From: Todiramphus chloris collaris
Taxonomy: Eukaryota; Chordata; Aves; Coraciiformes; Alcedinidae
Assembly (NCBI GenBank): GCA_025345505.1
Contig: JANVCC010000048.1
Span: 2,800,671-2,864,670 of the forward strand
Reading direction: 5' to 3'
DNA length: 64,000 nucleotides
The translations under genes were made by a program, and so were the position numbers. The notes beneath the pieces were generated by a model. It worked only from the letters and a program-made list of their open reading frames with translations. It was not told where the DNA came from and did not search any database. This document shows, one piece after another, positions 23,328-35,964 of the stretch; position 1 is the stretch's first letter, and each line of letters opens with the position of its first letter.

Positions 23328-26300
23328 AATAGTGTGGGTTTGAAGGAAATGATTAAAAACTATCAAAACTTATTCATAGCAGTAAATGATCTCATCAGCA
23401 AGAGCAATCTGGATTCTTTGGGGATAAAACTTAATTGTGAAGGTATGCTCCAGGATCACACCTAATCCTACCTGAGAAGAATTCACTCCAACAGTTCCGA
23501 TTAAAGCTGGCTTGAAATAAATCCTCGTGAAATCCATGGTGTGGACGTGTATCCTTTGCACCCTCTATTTCACGTTATAGATCTGTTCACATAAGGCCAC
23601 ATTACAGGCAAAGTGGATTACTGGCAGGTTGACAAGCACTTCTGGACTCAAGAGGATTTATCTTCAAGGTAATAGGCAGGTATTTTCCTTCAAAGTGATA
23701 GCACATTTAAGGCAAAAATCAGACTGTTGAGAGGGACAGTCTTTAGCCAGCAATCACACCAGCAACAAGACCTCTAAGACTTCTGTAATTTCAGTTGGTT
23801 CAGTAAGGCACAAACAAATTTACTCGACTTTTATCAGGAAAAAAACCCCACTTTTTTATTGGCTACTTACTTCAGCTCTCCAGATTCCCTGAGACAGTAA
23901 CACGATCATTGCAGACAAAGCAAGGAGAGGTGGTGGAGGGAGTACAGCTGCTACCAAGCTCTTCCTGAAAACCCATGTGGCCTTCAGGAATACTCTGTCA
24001 TCCAGAAAGTGCCACGTATGCCTTTATGTGCATATGCATAGGTTTAGAATAGGGGGAAAAAAGATCAGCAGCAGGCAAGCTTGCTATTTTTTAAAGTCCA
24101 TTTTATAAGGTTGTTGGCTTTGGGAGGAAACATAACCGTAATTTTTTGGTCATTTTTTTTTTGTGTGGGTGCATGAGGGAGGGGAAAAAAATTGGATTCT
24201 AGCTGTCTGAACCATAGGAGAGGCCATTGAAAGGGGATAGAAAGGTCAAAGGAACCATGGGGACCTTGAGCTCGCTACTGTGATTACTAATTTGCGTGCG
24301 CCTTATGTGGTACATCAAGAGGATGAGGTTGGCATTTGTTTGTTTTTATCGGCAGGGTTGCCTTGTGGTGTCCACTAAAATGAAGAAGTATAGTCTCCAC
24401 GGTGCAAAACGAAAGCCATTTAACCTCCTGCCAAGAGGCAGACAAGGAAAAATGGTTTCTGGGTCCTCCTCTTCCAGGACATTTGCCAGGTGAAACATTT
24501 TAGGGTTTCACCATTTACAGAAACACGTCTCTCTCCTTTTCATAATCACAGGGATCTGGGAGGTTGTTTTTTTTGACCCTATACTTTTGCGTTTCTCTGC
24601 TGGTTAGGGAAATAAATTTCCATTGTTTTGCATACCTTGGTTGTCCAGCTTTAGGGTTTCTGTCTTAAGAGAGCATAGTCATAACCTTTCCAGTTTCTCA
24701 CCAGTACTGTATTGCACAATTGCAGCCAAATTTTGTGGTTGCAGAAAGCATTAGCAGGTCAGGCCAAGAGGTACTTTTGACTTCCCATTTAATATGAAAT
24801 TTTACCTTACATCCCCAGCACTTTGCATCGTTCCTGTAATTATTTGGCATGTTTTATTTGTCACACTGACTGCAGAAAAGCACTCTGCCTGGCCCCCAAC
24901 GACAGTAGTGCCTGGTATAAAAAGACTATTATTCTGATCCAGGGAGGCCAGTCAGTCAACATGTTTGTACATGGCATAGTTTTATTAACTGCATTTCAGA
25001 AATCCTAGCTGTGTAGACTTCCAGTCTAAACTCCTCCTTGTTTCTTGCTGCTGTTTTCACTTGTTCACTTGGTATTTCCCTTTTAAAACTTAGTCAATTA
25101 TTTATGGAAGAATACGGAGGGCACAACATTTAACATATCAAACAAGGACAGATTCCCTGCTTAGAGCAACTTCGAATGTCAGGGCTCAGTCATGCTGTGT
25201 AGGCACAACTGAGAGCATCGTGCTTTGGCAAGATAAAATTGCTCTGGAGCTTCAAGGCACAGAAAAGGACTACACTCTCCTCTACCTTCCTTTGGGAAAT
25301 TCCAGACTATTGCTTCATCGCAGCTGACCTGATCTTTGTAAGATAAGGAAATGAGTTTATTTTTCCCCTGGTCCTATCCCACACAAATCCTTCATTATTC
25401 TGTTTGCAACAGCTCTGCCCTGCGATAGAAACCGCGAGGTGAAATATGGGGACCTGTAAGGAGCAGTCACCATCCATCCTAGGCTTTCGAAGGACATATC
25501 TCTTCCTGCTCCAGGAAATTAGAGAGGGCTGAAAGTAAAGGAGTACCCACTAAAGTGAAGCAACACCACCTACCTCTCTTTACAGCAGTATATTGGAGGA
25601 TACTCCACAATTTACCTTGCATGCCATTTCTAACATCTTGTTATGAAAAGACCCATAAGTAGTGTCAGAAGAAGAATGAATTAATGAAAGGTGAGACTGA
25701 GTAAGGCAGACTGGTAGAGTGAGTTCAAGTGGATCTAGCTGAAGTGTGGAAAGCTCTGGCTTGGACGTAAGCTGGAATTCTCAAGTAGTGAACATCACAG
25801 CAAGAAGATATTGGGAAGAGGGTTCCAGGCACAGCAGTAACACGTCTTTAATAATGAGATAAGATATCAGTTATGTATTTAGGCATATAGAAAAGAACTT
25901 TGTTTCTAAAGAAAATGTACCAGCTCCTTTCTGCACTACAATATGATGTAAACACCATACTGTAACTGGCATCTCTAAAGGGTACGTTCAGCCAATGCTC
26001 ACCATGGCACTAGGAGAATCTAATCTATCACTGTTGCTATTTCTATTACAGTTATTCCATTGGCAATAAAAAACCCTGAAATTTAAGCTTTTTTTTTTTT
26101 TTTTTCTTCCCTACTTTCCTCTTGTTTAAGCTTAGTTCAAGTCATAGTTCCAGAGAAACCATGTGGGATTTCAGGCATACAGGCTTGTCAGTCTCTGCAT
26201 GAGAAATTGAATTTCTGGTACAAATAGTGGCATGTCTCTATTTCACATCTGGAGAACTTTTCATGAGGAATGGAATTAAAGCATGAATTCTGCGCATTAA

Positions 26301-27814
26301 TTTTTTGTTTCCTCGTTATGGTACAACGTATCTCACATAAGGCAAAGGGCTATTCTACTGGACATTGGAGAGTCAGGCAAAAATGAGAGCTTTTAAAGCC
26401 AGAAGAATAATTTATTATTTTTACTTTGGTGGTCAAATTGCTAAATCAAAACTGAACACTTGTTTTGTGTCAGCCCAAATTTTAATTTTAGTACGTTTTC
26501 TTGTCAAAAAAAGGTTTTTCACTTCATTTGGGGGAGGTCTAGTCAGCTTAAAGCTATGAAGTAGCCGATATTCTGCACTTCTTTAATAATTTAATGATTT
26601 TTGGTAAGTGTTGTGTTTTTTCAAATTCAGCCTGAATTTTCAATTTTCAAGTAGGTTCCTCAAAATACGCTTTTTTTTTTTCTTCTTCTTCTCATTAAGG
26701 CAACTGAAAACTTAGATAATTTTACCCTCTATGCCCTGTACAAGAATTAATGACAATTTGGCCAAAGAGTATTGCTTAAAATGTAGGTAGAATTGACAAT
26801 ATGGTATCAGAGGACACTGCTTCATAGACTACGAGCTTTAGAAATGGTTTGTAGATTGCTGAAGTTTAGACTAACAATGATCAAAGGGTTTTTTTGCCTC
26901 CCTTTCTAGTGGGCATTTCCTTGGTGATGAAGCAACATAAATAAATAGTAAACATTTGAACTAAAAAATGTTGGCACCCAGAAGCCTCATAAACATTAAA
27001 ATAAGGATGAGTTGAGCTCTAAATCACTGGCTCTGTTGACATACCTTAGGAAAATTAAAACTTCTTTCAAAAATCAAATAATGGGGGCACATTTGGTACA
27101 ATAGAACAGGGGTTTTTTTTTATGTGAGACATGTAAAAGTTGCTGTTGACTGTATCTATACCTAGACCACCTTCCCAATGAAGGAATCTAATTTGCGTTT
27201 CAGACAAGGTGGGGACTCTTGGAATAACTGCACAGTAGTCCAATTACTTTCCCTTCATCTGCTGAAAGGGGTATTTTCATGCCCCTTTCATCAGGCAGAG
27301 ACATTTCTAAACATTTTCCATCACTAACAGCTTTCGATACAAACCAAGCACACATTATAAATAAAAATATAATTAAAATAGTATACCAAAAGACTACTAT
27401 TTCATTAGAGCTTCACTGACAATAATTGTGTAAGGCTCAGGATACAAGAAGGAGGATGAAGACCAACTTTGTGATGTTATCAAGAGGAACAATATAAACG
27501 TAATTCCTTGGTTGCTTGGGAATAAAAAATATTAAGCATAGTAAAGCATGTGGTGCCAAGCATGCAAAATCTTACTAATGTGAGTAATTTCCTCAATTTG
27601 TTAGTTCTATGATGTATTAAGCACCTTAAAAAAAAAATACTTTCTCTTCTTTGGCAGCATTTTTTCTAGATATAGAAAAATCACACATGGAGAAACAGAA
27701 ATCAGCTTTTTTCCATAGGTGTCACCAGTGCATGAAGAAATGCATTCTGTGATTCGCCTGTTTTGGCCCATTATTACTATTATATGACCTGTTTCATGTA
27801 TTGTTTCTATGCCA
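23328..27814. other. Unique non-coding DNA
   Basis: No gene or classified repeat is seen. A T17 run lies at 26089-26105. Open frames are under 66 codons. Confidence 0.6.
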
Positions 27815-27844
27815 GTTCTATTAATATACATATATTAATAGAAC
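27815..27844. repeat. 30-bp near-perfect palindrome
   Basis: GTTCTATTAATATA and its exact complement TATATTAATAGAAC are separated by two bases (CA). The arms are 14 bp with no mismatch. Being A+T-rich and almost loopless, it could extrude as a cruciform. No target duplication or transposon termini are evident around it. Confidence 0.9.
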
Positions 27845-29057
27845 ATTGATATAATATTAATACATAATACTGATATTTCCATGCCCAGTTATATTAATAC
27901 CAGAAGAATGATAGTTTAAGGAGTTCTGCTGTCCATAACTGTGGCTTTATCTTAGTAGGAGAGATGTAGGGTTCAAAATACTAAGAACTTCATAGCTTCA
28001 AGTCAAGATTGTTAAATACAAACCATTTGTTTTGTTGCTAAGTTCCAGGTAGAAACATTCTGCAGTGCTTTCATTTTCCAAGGGGTCATAGTGAGGAAAA
28101 AACCCAACCAACCAACTCACCACACCATCAAAATGACATTAATTCATAGCAATGACTATACATCAGATTAGGCTCGTGGGTATTTCTTCTCTCTGCCATG
28201 TGAGGATCCATTTTTCATTAAAAGCTGTCAGATTCACACACTGTTTCACTTTATGGCAACAACTGTTGAGCCAAACCACTTTCCTCTTGTGTGTCACTGA
28301 ACTATGACAATTTTTTTTTTTTTTTTAATACTTAAATTGAAAAAAGAAATTCAACAAGTAGTATGCAGACATCAGGTATCTGAGTTGTTGATATGGCAGG
28401 AAGAAAAGAGAACATGGTGAAGTATATACAACTGTATAAATCTTCACTTGCTCTTCATCTTCACTCTAAAACAGCTCTTGAGAAGGAACATTTTCAGAGG
28501 ATGCTCTTGCAAAAAAAGTGGAATATGGAAAAATTGAGAGGGCTTTTTTTTTTTTCTTTTTATGTTTTGGGGGATTTTTTTCCTTCCAATTTGTAACCTG
28601 TGCATAACCAGAACCTTTGATTTGCCCTAATATACACAAAGGGTCTGTCTGTAAAAGAAGAGAAGAGACAATTATAGGAAAAGTTGTCAATAGAAGGAGT
28701 GACTGATAGAGCAGAAAAGTAAGAAGGGACATTACTGGAGGAAGAGACTTCAAGACAAGGGAAATAAGAAGAGCTGCCTGCCTAACAAATTAGGTTTGGA
28801 AAAATATGTAAGTCAATCCATAGTGAAGTTGCAGGCAATTCAAGGAGTGTTTATAACAGAACAGTCTCTCTCTGTTTGGCCTGAAAGTTTTCCTGTTCAA
28901 GTCAGGTCAGCAAATATACATTATCTTGAGAATACATTAAGAGAAAGAGTAGAGGGGTTTCTGCCTGCTGAAGAAAGCCTGAACTATTTATACTTGGCAG
29001 AAAATCTTCTGGAGCAAGGCATTTTGCAGAGATTTATATGACCCTGTATGTGATTTA
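27845..29057. other. Unique non-coding DNA with T-tracts
   Basis: T-runs lie at 28311-28326 and about 28543-28560. No gene or repeat family is recognised. Confidence 0.6.
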
Positions 29058-29155
29058 CAGTTCTGCCACTGATCTATTGCATGACCTTAGGCAAGTCACT
29101 TCACCTTTATGCCTTGGTTAACCTGTTACACTGGCATAGTAATACTGAGCCTTAC
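29058..29155 (+). mobile_element. MIR (CORE-SINE) remnant
   Basis: TTCTGCCACTGATCTATTGC, then ATGACCTTAGGCAAGTCACTT, then CACCTTTATGCCTTGGTTAACC parallels the MIR sequence CTCTGCCACT...TGTGACCTTGGGCAAGTCACTT...CCTCTGTGCCTCAGTTTCC. It is a plus-strand fragment of the 3' half of the SINE. It is highly diverged, as expected for an amniote-ancestral insertion. Confidence 0.75.
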
Positions 29156-31849
29156 TTGGCTTCAAGATGATGAAACATTTCTTTCCTAGAGCTAAAACCC
29201 CTCTGTGATGTGGAAAAAAAAAAAACAAACCATCCAAAACACCAGTGATTAATGCAATCCATTGTTCAAACCAAGCAAATGTAATTATGTGTTTGAAAAA
29301 AATAATTTCAAATTTCAACGGTCTGGTTTTTTTCATTTTTAGTCTGAACTCATAACTGATGTGGGCAGGACTGATTAAAAAGCATCACGAGTGCTTCTTA
29401 ATATGAGACAAGGAGCGGATGTGCGAGGATCCCAGTTGTAAGGAACATGCATATAACAAATCGGAGTCCCTTTGCATTCCCTCCAGCATGCCTCTGGCTG
29501 TAGGAGCCAGAATCTAGCCCTAAATTAATAATTAGTACATTCAGCTTAAGCTTTCCAGGAAATGTCATGAGGAGAGACACAAGTAGTAGAAAATGTCAGT
29601 GGGCAGTGTAGGAAGATAAGTGCCAAGAGATTTATACCCAGCATTCTTGACAAGCAAGAACAGAGTATCAGGATTTAAATAACCCACTGGCAAGACCTTT
29701 CACATCAATTTGACTGTGGTGGGAGGAGAAACTCTACAGGGATGGCCTCTATGTGTCTTCACAGGTAATAAGAAAAAGGTACCCACATCAGCATGCATGT
29801 GAGTACAGAAAGAGCTAAAACCTCTGCATATGCAAGTGGTTAAAGTCACATATATCTGGTTATTCTTCCTGTTAGCTGTGTATGCATTTTGAACTTAGCA
29901 GAAGAAAGGCAGCGCCCAAAACTTTCTGATCGACAGCAAGAAAACAGATTCAATTCAGCAATACAACTATCACAAATGCCATACTAAAGGCTGCTTGTAA
30001 AATCTCTTCTTCCAGTACAATGTTGCGACGTATTTTTATTTCTTTTGAGATAATACTGCAAATGTTCGCTCTGTTTTCAGAGATGAGCCTAGCAACACAT
30101 TATGGGCACAGTTTTTATGAAGTCCCAAACCAGCACACAATTATGTACACATAATTTTTACATGTGTGACATCTTTAGTGTAATTACCTAAATCTTGCTG
30201 CTTCCTTCTACAAGTATACAATTGAATTAGATTTAAAAACACCACCCACAAATGAAAGCTAAATTGTCCTGAACAACATAGCTTCCAAATATCCTGTAAA
30301 ATAGTCAGAATAATAGGCACTAATTTTTTCAGAGTTGATATTTCATTCCTTAGTGTTGTAGCATACCATGGAGTCAGCTGAAGAACATTTGATTTATTAC
30401 TAACAACATCTATTCAACTCAAAACTCACCTTTTAATATGTGTATGTGAATAACACTCTTAAAATGAATCATCTGTTTTACTCCTTGGTTCCTTATTTCT
30501 AGACAAGGTGAAAAATTTTATTGAGCTGAGTTTGTGGCCCAAATTTTTTTGAACATTCCATCAGAACAGGAAGTAGTTGACACAGGGATTGTGAAGCCAT
30601 ACATGAAAATCTGGAATACAAAATGTATTCAACCCATGCCTAAAAAAGGTTGAAATCTGAGGGAGCAGAATGGAGTAGAATCATATAGCACCTCATTTTA
30701 ATTACTACTATACATATGGGCGTCTGTGTATTGTATAAGAAAGATAAAAATATATAATGTGTGAACATGTGAAAACACATATATTCTGTGTATATGCTGT
30801 ATATACACATGATATATATATATACATATATATATGAAGGGAAATAAAAGTAGATGATAACATACTTTTAAACAGAATGTTTGGATCAGATAAAACATAC
30901 CCTTGTGGTCTAGAGAAACAAAATTGAGCCTTTTAATAAAACCTGCCTGCTTCATATATCAGAGCCCACCCAGATGGTCATAATCACATTAGAGGAGCCT
31001 GTCTGGAAAAAGTCAGAGAATGAGTTGGTTTTTGGTTGTTCAAGCACCCTTCTGGGCTAGCAGAGGTTTGCAGTCAGGTGTATAGATCTGTTAATAGCCA
31101 TCGTGGCACTTCTACTGCAACATGGGTGTCCTTCCAGGATAGAATGCAAATCCTCATGGGCTTCAGCCCTGAGCTGCATACTGATGTATCCAGGCCAAAT
31201 TAAGCAAAGCAGACCTGCCTTCTTAGCTGCAGAGGGTACCAGCTTCTGGGCTTCGGCATAAATCAAATTTCCATGCACACACGTGCAGGCGTGCGTGTGC
31301 AAATGGGCACATCATCTGCCTATCTCTGCGTGCCAGCTGCTGAGGAGTAGGACTGTAGCATGCTGTTGTCCATCAGGTTATGCCTTCCTTGTCAGGAAAC
31401 TTGCCAAAAGATGAAAAAGATGGGCTTCAACTCCTGCTGGGGCTGAAAGCTATCACAGGATGCTAGAATTTATTTCTGTATGTGGTCCCCAGCAGAAATA
31501 CAGGCGTCTTTAGTGACTTACTGGCAGCAACAGAGGCACATAAAAGGTTACACAGCAGCCGAGCTGGGATTTTGAGGTTCAGAGTGGTGCTGGAGTGAGG
31601 ATTTCGCTATTGGTCCTCGCTGAGGTACTAAAATAATGTCAGCGAGCTGGCGAATTTGAAACTGCTCCTCAGAAAAGAATCTGGCTGCAATTGTGGCTGC
31701 TGAGCAGGTTCAAAAATCTGGTCCTGTCCAAATACTCCGCAAATGTAAACAAATACTGATCCCTTGCTGAGTTCTCTGATCTATTGCAAACAATTCCGGA
31801 CTTCGTAAAAATACACAGCTTTTCACTTATCCTAGATTTTGTTTCATGT
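29156..31849. other. Unique non-coding DNA
   Basis: An AT/TG-rich microsatellite-like stretch lies at about 30748-30836. No gene is visible; open frames are under 86 codons. Confidence 0.6.
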
Positions 31850-31879
31850 TAGGTCAATAGCCAAAGAGCCTCTTGCCAG

Positions 31880-32310
31880 CAGTCAATTTAATAAGGAGAA
31901 GGAAACGGTCTTATTAGTTAAGTTTATTTATGATGACAAAAGGAAAATCATGAAAACCCCAAGTTGTATGTGATAATTTATTCCTGGTAAGTAGTAAATC
32001 AGCAGGATTTCACTGCCCACACGGGGACCTGCAGTTAAATAATTAATGATAAATAATGAGCCTCAAATGTTCACAGGGTTTCTGAGCAACTATTTATACA
32101 TGAGCTCATTCTACAAACTCTCCTGCTGCTAAAATCACGATAACCTGGTGTCCTTACTGCATTACAAAAACACAAGGTGATAACACCAGCCATCTCTCTG
32201 TTTAAGTTTATATTGTTCATTGCCAGGTTAAACTAATTATTCACTGCCTCCAAGGCTGTGCTGGGTTAATATTTCAAACTGATGCATCTTTTGTCATGAT
32301 CAGCTTAGCT
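31880..32310. other. Possible conserved non-coding element
   Basis: This unique block carries many TAAT/ATTA cores (for example AAATAATTAATGATAAATAATG near 32038, and AACTAATTATTCACTGCC near 32231) among mixed-composition sequence free of repeats. The texture is like that of vertebrate developmental enhancers. Conservation cannot be tested here. Confidence 0.3.
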
Positions 32311-32688
32311 CACACTGAATAGTCCTGCATTCCACTGATGTGGCCTTTGTCTGAAAAAAGAATAAATGAAGAATTATTAAAAGAACTGAGCAAAAGGCTG
32401 TAAATCTCTATGTCTGGTCACAAACCAGTAAATAATACTGGTACTGATAGTAAGAAAAGAAATCTAAAAATACATTTAAGAAAACCAAATGTTTTTCCAG
32501 GTATCAAAGGGTTTGAATACTTCTAGGTTTGTATGAATCCTTTTTCATCAACACTGGCCACCAGAACAGTCCAAAGTCACCTCTAACATGGTAATCTTCA
32601 CATTTCCATAGCTCAGAAACCCCGAACTTCTCCAGAAAATAATTCACCTGAGAGTGCCCTAAACCCTTATTGACACATGTTCTGATAA
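32311..32688. other. Unique non-coding DNA
   Basis: Nothing recognisable. It borders the target duplication of the next LTR. Confidence 0.6.
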
Positions 32689-32694
32689 AGCACC

Positions 32695-33056
32695 TGTGGC
32701 TGCTGCAAAGCTGCTAGCAGAGGGATTGTCTCAGGTTCCCACAATATTCGGTGAGAGTCCTGCCTTTCTCACCAGTGTTATGAAAACCAGTAGGATGTTT
32801 TTTGTAAGCTGGACCAACACCTGGTGTTTTGCTAAGTTCTGTTTATGGCACATTGGAAAAGTATTTTGCAATGGGTGTTGTAGGACTTCAGCCACTCACC
32901 CTAGGAGATGGGTGATCACTGACCCATCGCCCTGTGGGGCTAGGGGATAGAAAAAGGGGTTAGAAATTAATAAAGTGTCATCTTCTTCCTCTCCTGGCTC
33001 CCTCCTTACTGATTTTGTGTTGCTGAATCTCTTCGCTCCCAGTATTGACAGTGAAA
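32695..33056 (+). mobile_element. Solo LTR, ERVK-like target duplication (family copy 1)
   Basis: It starts TGTGGCTGCTGCAAAGC, carries AATAAA at 32969-32974 after GGGGATAGAAAAAGGGGTTAG, and ends near AGTATTGACAGTGA. The flanks are the 6-bp duplication AGCACC at 32689-32694 and 33057-33062 (7 bp if the preceding A is counted). A second copy in opposite orientation lies at 58840-59192 and the two align along their whole length. A 6-bp duplication suggests a class II (ERVK-like) integrase. The end is not the usual CA, so the terminus may have changed or the family is atypical. No internal region adjoins it. Confidence 0.8.
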
Positions 33057-33062
33057 AGCACC

Positions 33063-33509
33063 CAGGATTGTGGCAAGGCTTCTTTTTTTCCTTCCTTTTC
33101 CTGGATCCTAATCTTGTTTCTCTTGTGGTCTCTAGCTATTATCTCACGAATTTCATGGGAAACACGATAAAGAACTTCAGCAGTTCGAATCTGTTGTGCC
33201 CTCCGTCTTGTGTTTCACTTCATAAGCATCCAGCATGAACTCACAATGACCCAACTTACCAGGGATGAGGGTAATCATCATAGTCTTCTTTGGGTTTGGT
33301 CTACCACCACCCCCAACACACAGTCATTCGATGTGTACAAATCATTAAATTCCACATCGAGCTGATGTTCAGCGCCTTATGAAAATCCAACCTTTTAGCT
33401 GGACTGTCATGCTCAGAGATATCTTTTGGCTTTTGGAAAGGTTTTGAAATAGCCCCTGGCCATTAACAATCAGGCTTTAGGGTGCAAGTGCAGAAGGCAA
33501 TAAGGCACA
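33063..33509. other. Unique non-coding DNA between two solo LTRs
   Basis: No gene is visible. GTTCGAATC near 33183 resembles a tRNA T-loop by chance only; no cloverleaf surrounds it. Confidence 0.55.
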
Positions 33510-33515
33510 ACACCC

Positions 33516-33747
33516 TGTTGTGATTAACGTGTCCTATCCTCCGTGCCGAATCCCGGGAGACACCGAGGGTCCATTGTCAGACTCAGACTCTCATAGAGAA
33601 GAAGGCAAAAATGGCATTTTATTAAAAGCTATAGGCACTTATATACTAGTAACAGAGCCAGCCCTTCGTGGGCAGTTTCCCACTTAGTTCCTACGTTTCC
33701 AATACAGCACGTGACCTTCTTCATCGCCACATCCCTATACTACCCCA
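33516..33747 (-). mobile_element. Compact solo LTR, ERVK-like
   Basis: Read on the minus strand it starts TGGGGTAGTATAGGG and ends TTAATCACAACA, with canonical TG...CA termini. A perfect 6-bp duplication ACACCC flanks it (33510-33515 and 33748-33753). A TATATAA box (complement of 33639-33645) is followed about 20 bp later by AATAAA (complement of 33618-33623), the tight promoter-polyadenylation layout of short-R avian retroviral LTRs. At 232 bp it is small. Sequence and duplication are clean, so it is probably younger than the surrounding CR1 copies. No internal region adjoins it. Confidence 0.82.
33639..33645 (-). promoter_or_regulatory. TATA box of the compact LTR
   Basis: TATATAA on the minus strand within AGTATATAAGTGCC. 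It sits in the expected U3 position, about 20 bp before the AATAAA signal. Present activity is unknown. Confidence 0.55.
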
Positions 33748-33854
33748 ACACCCCACTGTTTGGTACCTGGCACCATGCACTGCACACACACATGTGAATC
33801 CGAGCTAACAAACTGATTCACAAATAAATGAGCATTAGAAACAATTAGAGGTTG

Positions 33855-34268
33855 AAAAGCTTTCTATAGGAGGAAGTATTGAAAACACTGGAACTTATTA
33901 GAAAGGTGAGAAAGCAAAGGAGACCAAACAAAGGTGACTAACATAATGAATGAGATTGAGAAAATAAATCAGGAGCTCTCATTTAGTCTCTGCAATAAAG
34001 AAATTTACAATAAAAGAACAAGGGGTATTCAGTGAAAGACACCAGATCTAACATCTGTTAAAGAAAATACCTTCTCTTTATTGCCTTGTGAAAACCATTG
34101 TAACAAAATGCTACTGAGGCCAAGGGCTCAGTGGGATTCCAAGAAGAGGTAGATGCCATCCAGGAAGATCTGCAGTGATGCTAGCTAGGAAGGCTCACTG
34201 TTGAAGGAAGGCAAGCCTTCCACCCTTCATGACTTAAATAAAGCCACGGGAAGAAACTTTTAACTTTG
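33855..34268 (+). repeat. Left arm of a perfect 414-bp inverted repeat
   Basis: Every base from AAAAGCTTTCTATAGG to AAACTTTTAACTTTG equals the complement of 35965-36378; I compared them line by line and found no mismatch or gap. The arm holds a small hairpin, GGAAGGC-AA-GCCTTCC, near 34206-34221. No transposon family, coding potential or terminal target duplication is recognised. Homology to the other arm continues outward at 33826-33854 (22 of 29) and inward for about 26 bp (18 of 26), so the perfect part is the core of an older inverted duplication. Confidence 0.95.
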
Positions 34269-35964
34269 TGACAGTAATTATTTCATAGGATGGTAATGTT
34301 ATCAACCGTCCAGCCCAGGGGCTGCAGTTCTCAGGTTCCCAAGCTCCTTGGCCTCCCTGCTCTCAGTTTCCCTGCCAGGAGTGCCCATGGGTCACACAGG
34401 CCTGCCTGGGGGTCACTGCTCCTTCCCCAGTGCCCTCTGACACAGCACATTTGCTCTACCCAGTGTCATCTTCATTTGTCCCAGGGAAAGTTTAGTGCTG
34501 TACTTGCCTGAACCTACAGGCTTTGCTGCTCCCACTCTCCTTCCCAGTTAACCAAACTGCCATTATCGCGGTCTCAGCTCAGTCACGGGCACTCTGGGCA
34601 TGTGGTTTTTGCTCTGGTAAGAGAGATTAAATGTTAAACTGTTTTGTTTCACGAGGATCATTTGTTTTAATAGCAAACTTTTTTTTTTAATTATTATTAT
34701 TTATTTTTTTTAGATCTCATTGAATAGGAAATAAGGGCTTGAACCCAAACTGAACTCAAAACAAGGAATTTCCTTCTGTGTATTTATGATTTGATAAGGG
34801 TGGAATTTTTTTCTGAGTATTATTGGCTGTACAAATTCCATAGGTAATTGTGTGTAGAATTAAAATAAAGTGGAAAAAAGGAGGTTGGTTATTATACTGT
34901 TACCCTAAGAAGCCCAGTTTTCCCATCTCAGCCAGCATGTAGTGACTTTCCTTAGGAAAAAAAAAAAGAAAATAAAAAAATTAAAAGACATGCATTTAAT
35001 ATAAACAGTACAACAAAGAAACTGTCACCTGATAACATTTGTTTCTTGCCACTGCATTTTGCAGGAGAAAAAATTGCTTCCTCTGGGACAGATGTTGCTT
35101 TTTGAAAATATCACTGAATTCAGGTTGCACACCCTATGTCTATAAAACCACATTTGACATCTGCAGCCATGTGCAAAGAGGAGCTGCTTAGTAAAGTCAA
35201 TGGATCATAAGGTGACTTTTCCTATCTATCACAGAACCATTCAGGTTGGAAAAGACCCTTGGGGTCATCAAGTCCATCAAGCCCATCAAGCTTTGCATGT
35301 TGAAATAGAATAGAAATTCATGGTATTTGTTAATGGCCCACAAGAAACTAGAGGGAAAGTAAATTTGTACATTCAGTGTGTAAATATGTGTATATGTAAA
35401 TATGCACATGCACACACATATGAGTACACAGTTGTATATACATAGTTACATGCATATCTGTGAGCATATAAATATTATTAAGTCCCCATTTGATTTTTGT
35501 AACTCAGAATTGTTTGGAATTAGGATTCAGTATTCTTACTGATAAATCACTGGGGGGGGAAAAGGTGTTTTGACAGGAGGGGAGGAGGGTCGAGTAGCTT
35601 TGTACTTCTCAGGGTGGGAAAGTTGCTGATGCTCATCTGAGTGAAATAACTTGCAAGGAAGACTAGCCCTGGCTCTAGGTTTGCTAAAATGTAACATGAA
35701 AATTGGTTCTCTTAAACCACATTTTGTGCTGAACTATGAGCATGCAAGGTTTAGTTACTCAATGTACCCTGAAAGTCAGTAATTCCTATCTGACTGGCAG
35801 TGAGTTCTTAAGACTTGTTGGCCATATCTCTCAGTGAACAGCTAACTCCATGGCAAATTTGTTCCACAGAAGCATGAGTACCACCCCATGTCAGACCATA
35901 ATGAGCAATGCAGAGTCCTGTGGGAGAAATGGTAGGAGACCTTTCAATTAAATAATTAACATCG
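34269..35964. other. Spacer of the 414-bp inverted repeat
   Basis: The 1,696-bp spacer begins with a relatively G+C-rich part (about 34300-34600) and becomes A+T-rich with T/A runs at 34680-34712 and 34959-34982, a G8 run near 35572, and a CR1 fragment at 35229-35295. No gene is visible. Confidence 0.75.
35229..35295 (-). mobile_element. CR1 LINE 3'-end fragment
   Basis: TCACAGAACCATTCAGGTTG, GAAAAGACCCTTGGGGTCATC and AAGTCCA form the reverse complement of a CR1 3' end of the subfamily with the TCAGGTTGGAAAAGACC variant, also seen at 37081. Only about 65 bp remain. Confidence 0.88.

Noticed and set aside
33183-33191. GTTCGAATC, resembling a tRNA B box/T-loop
   Set aside because: No A box, anticodon arm or acceptor stem can be folded around it.
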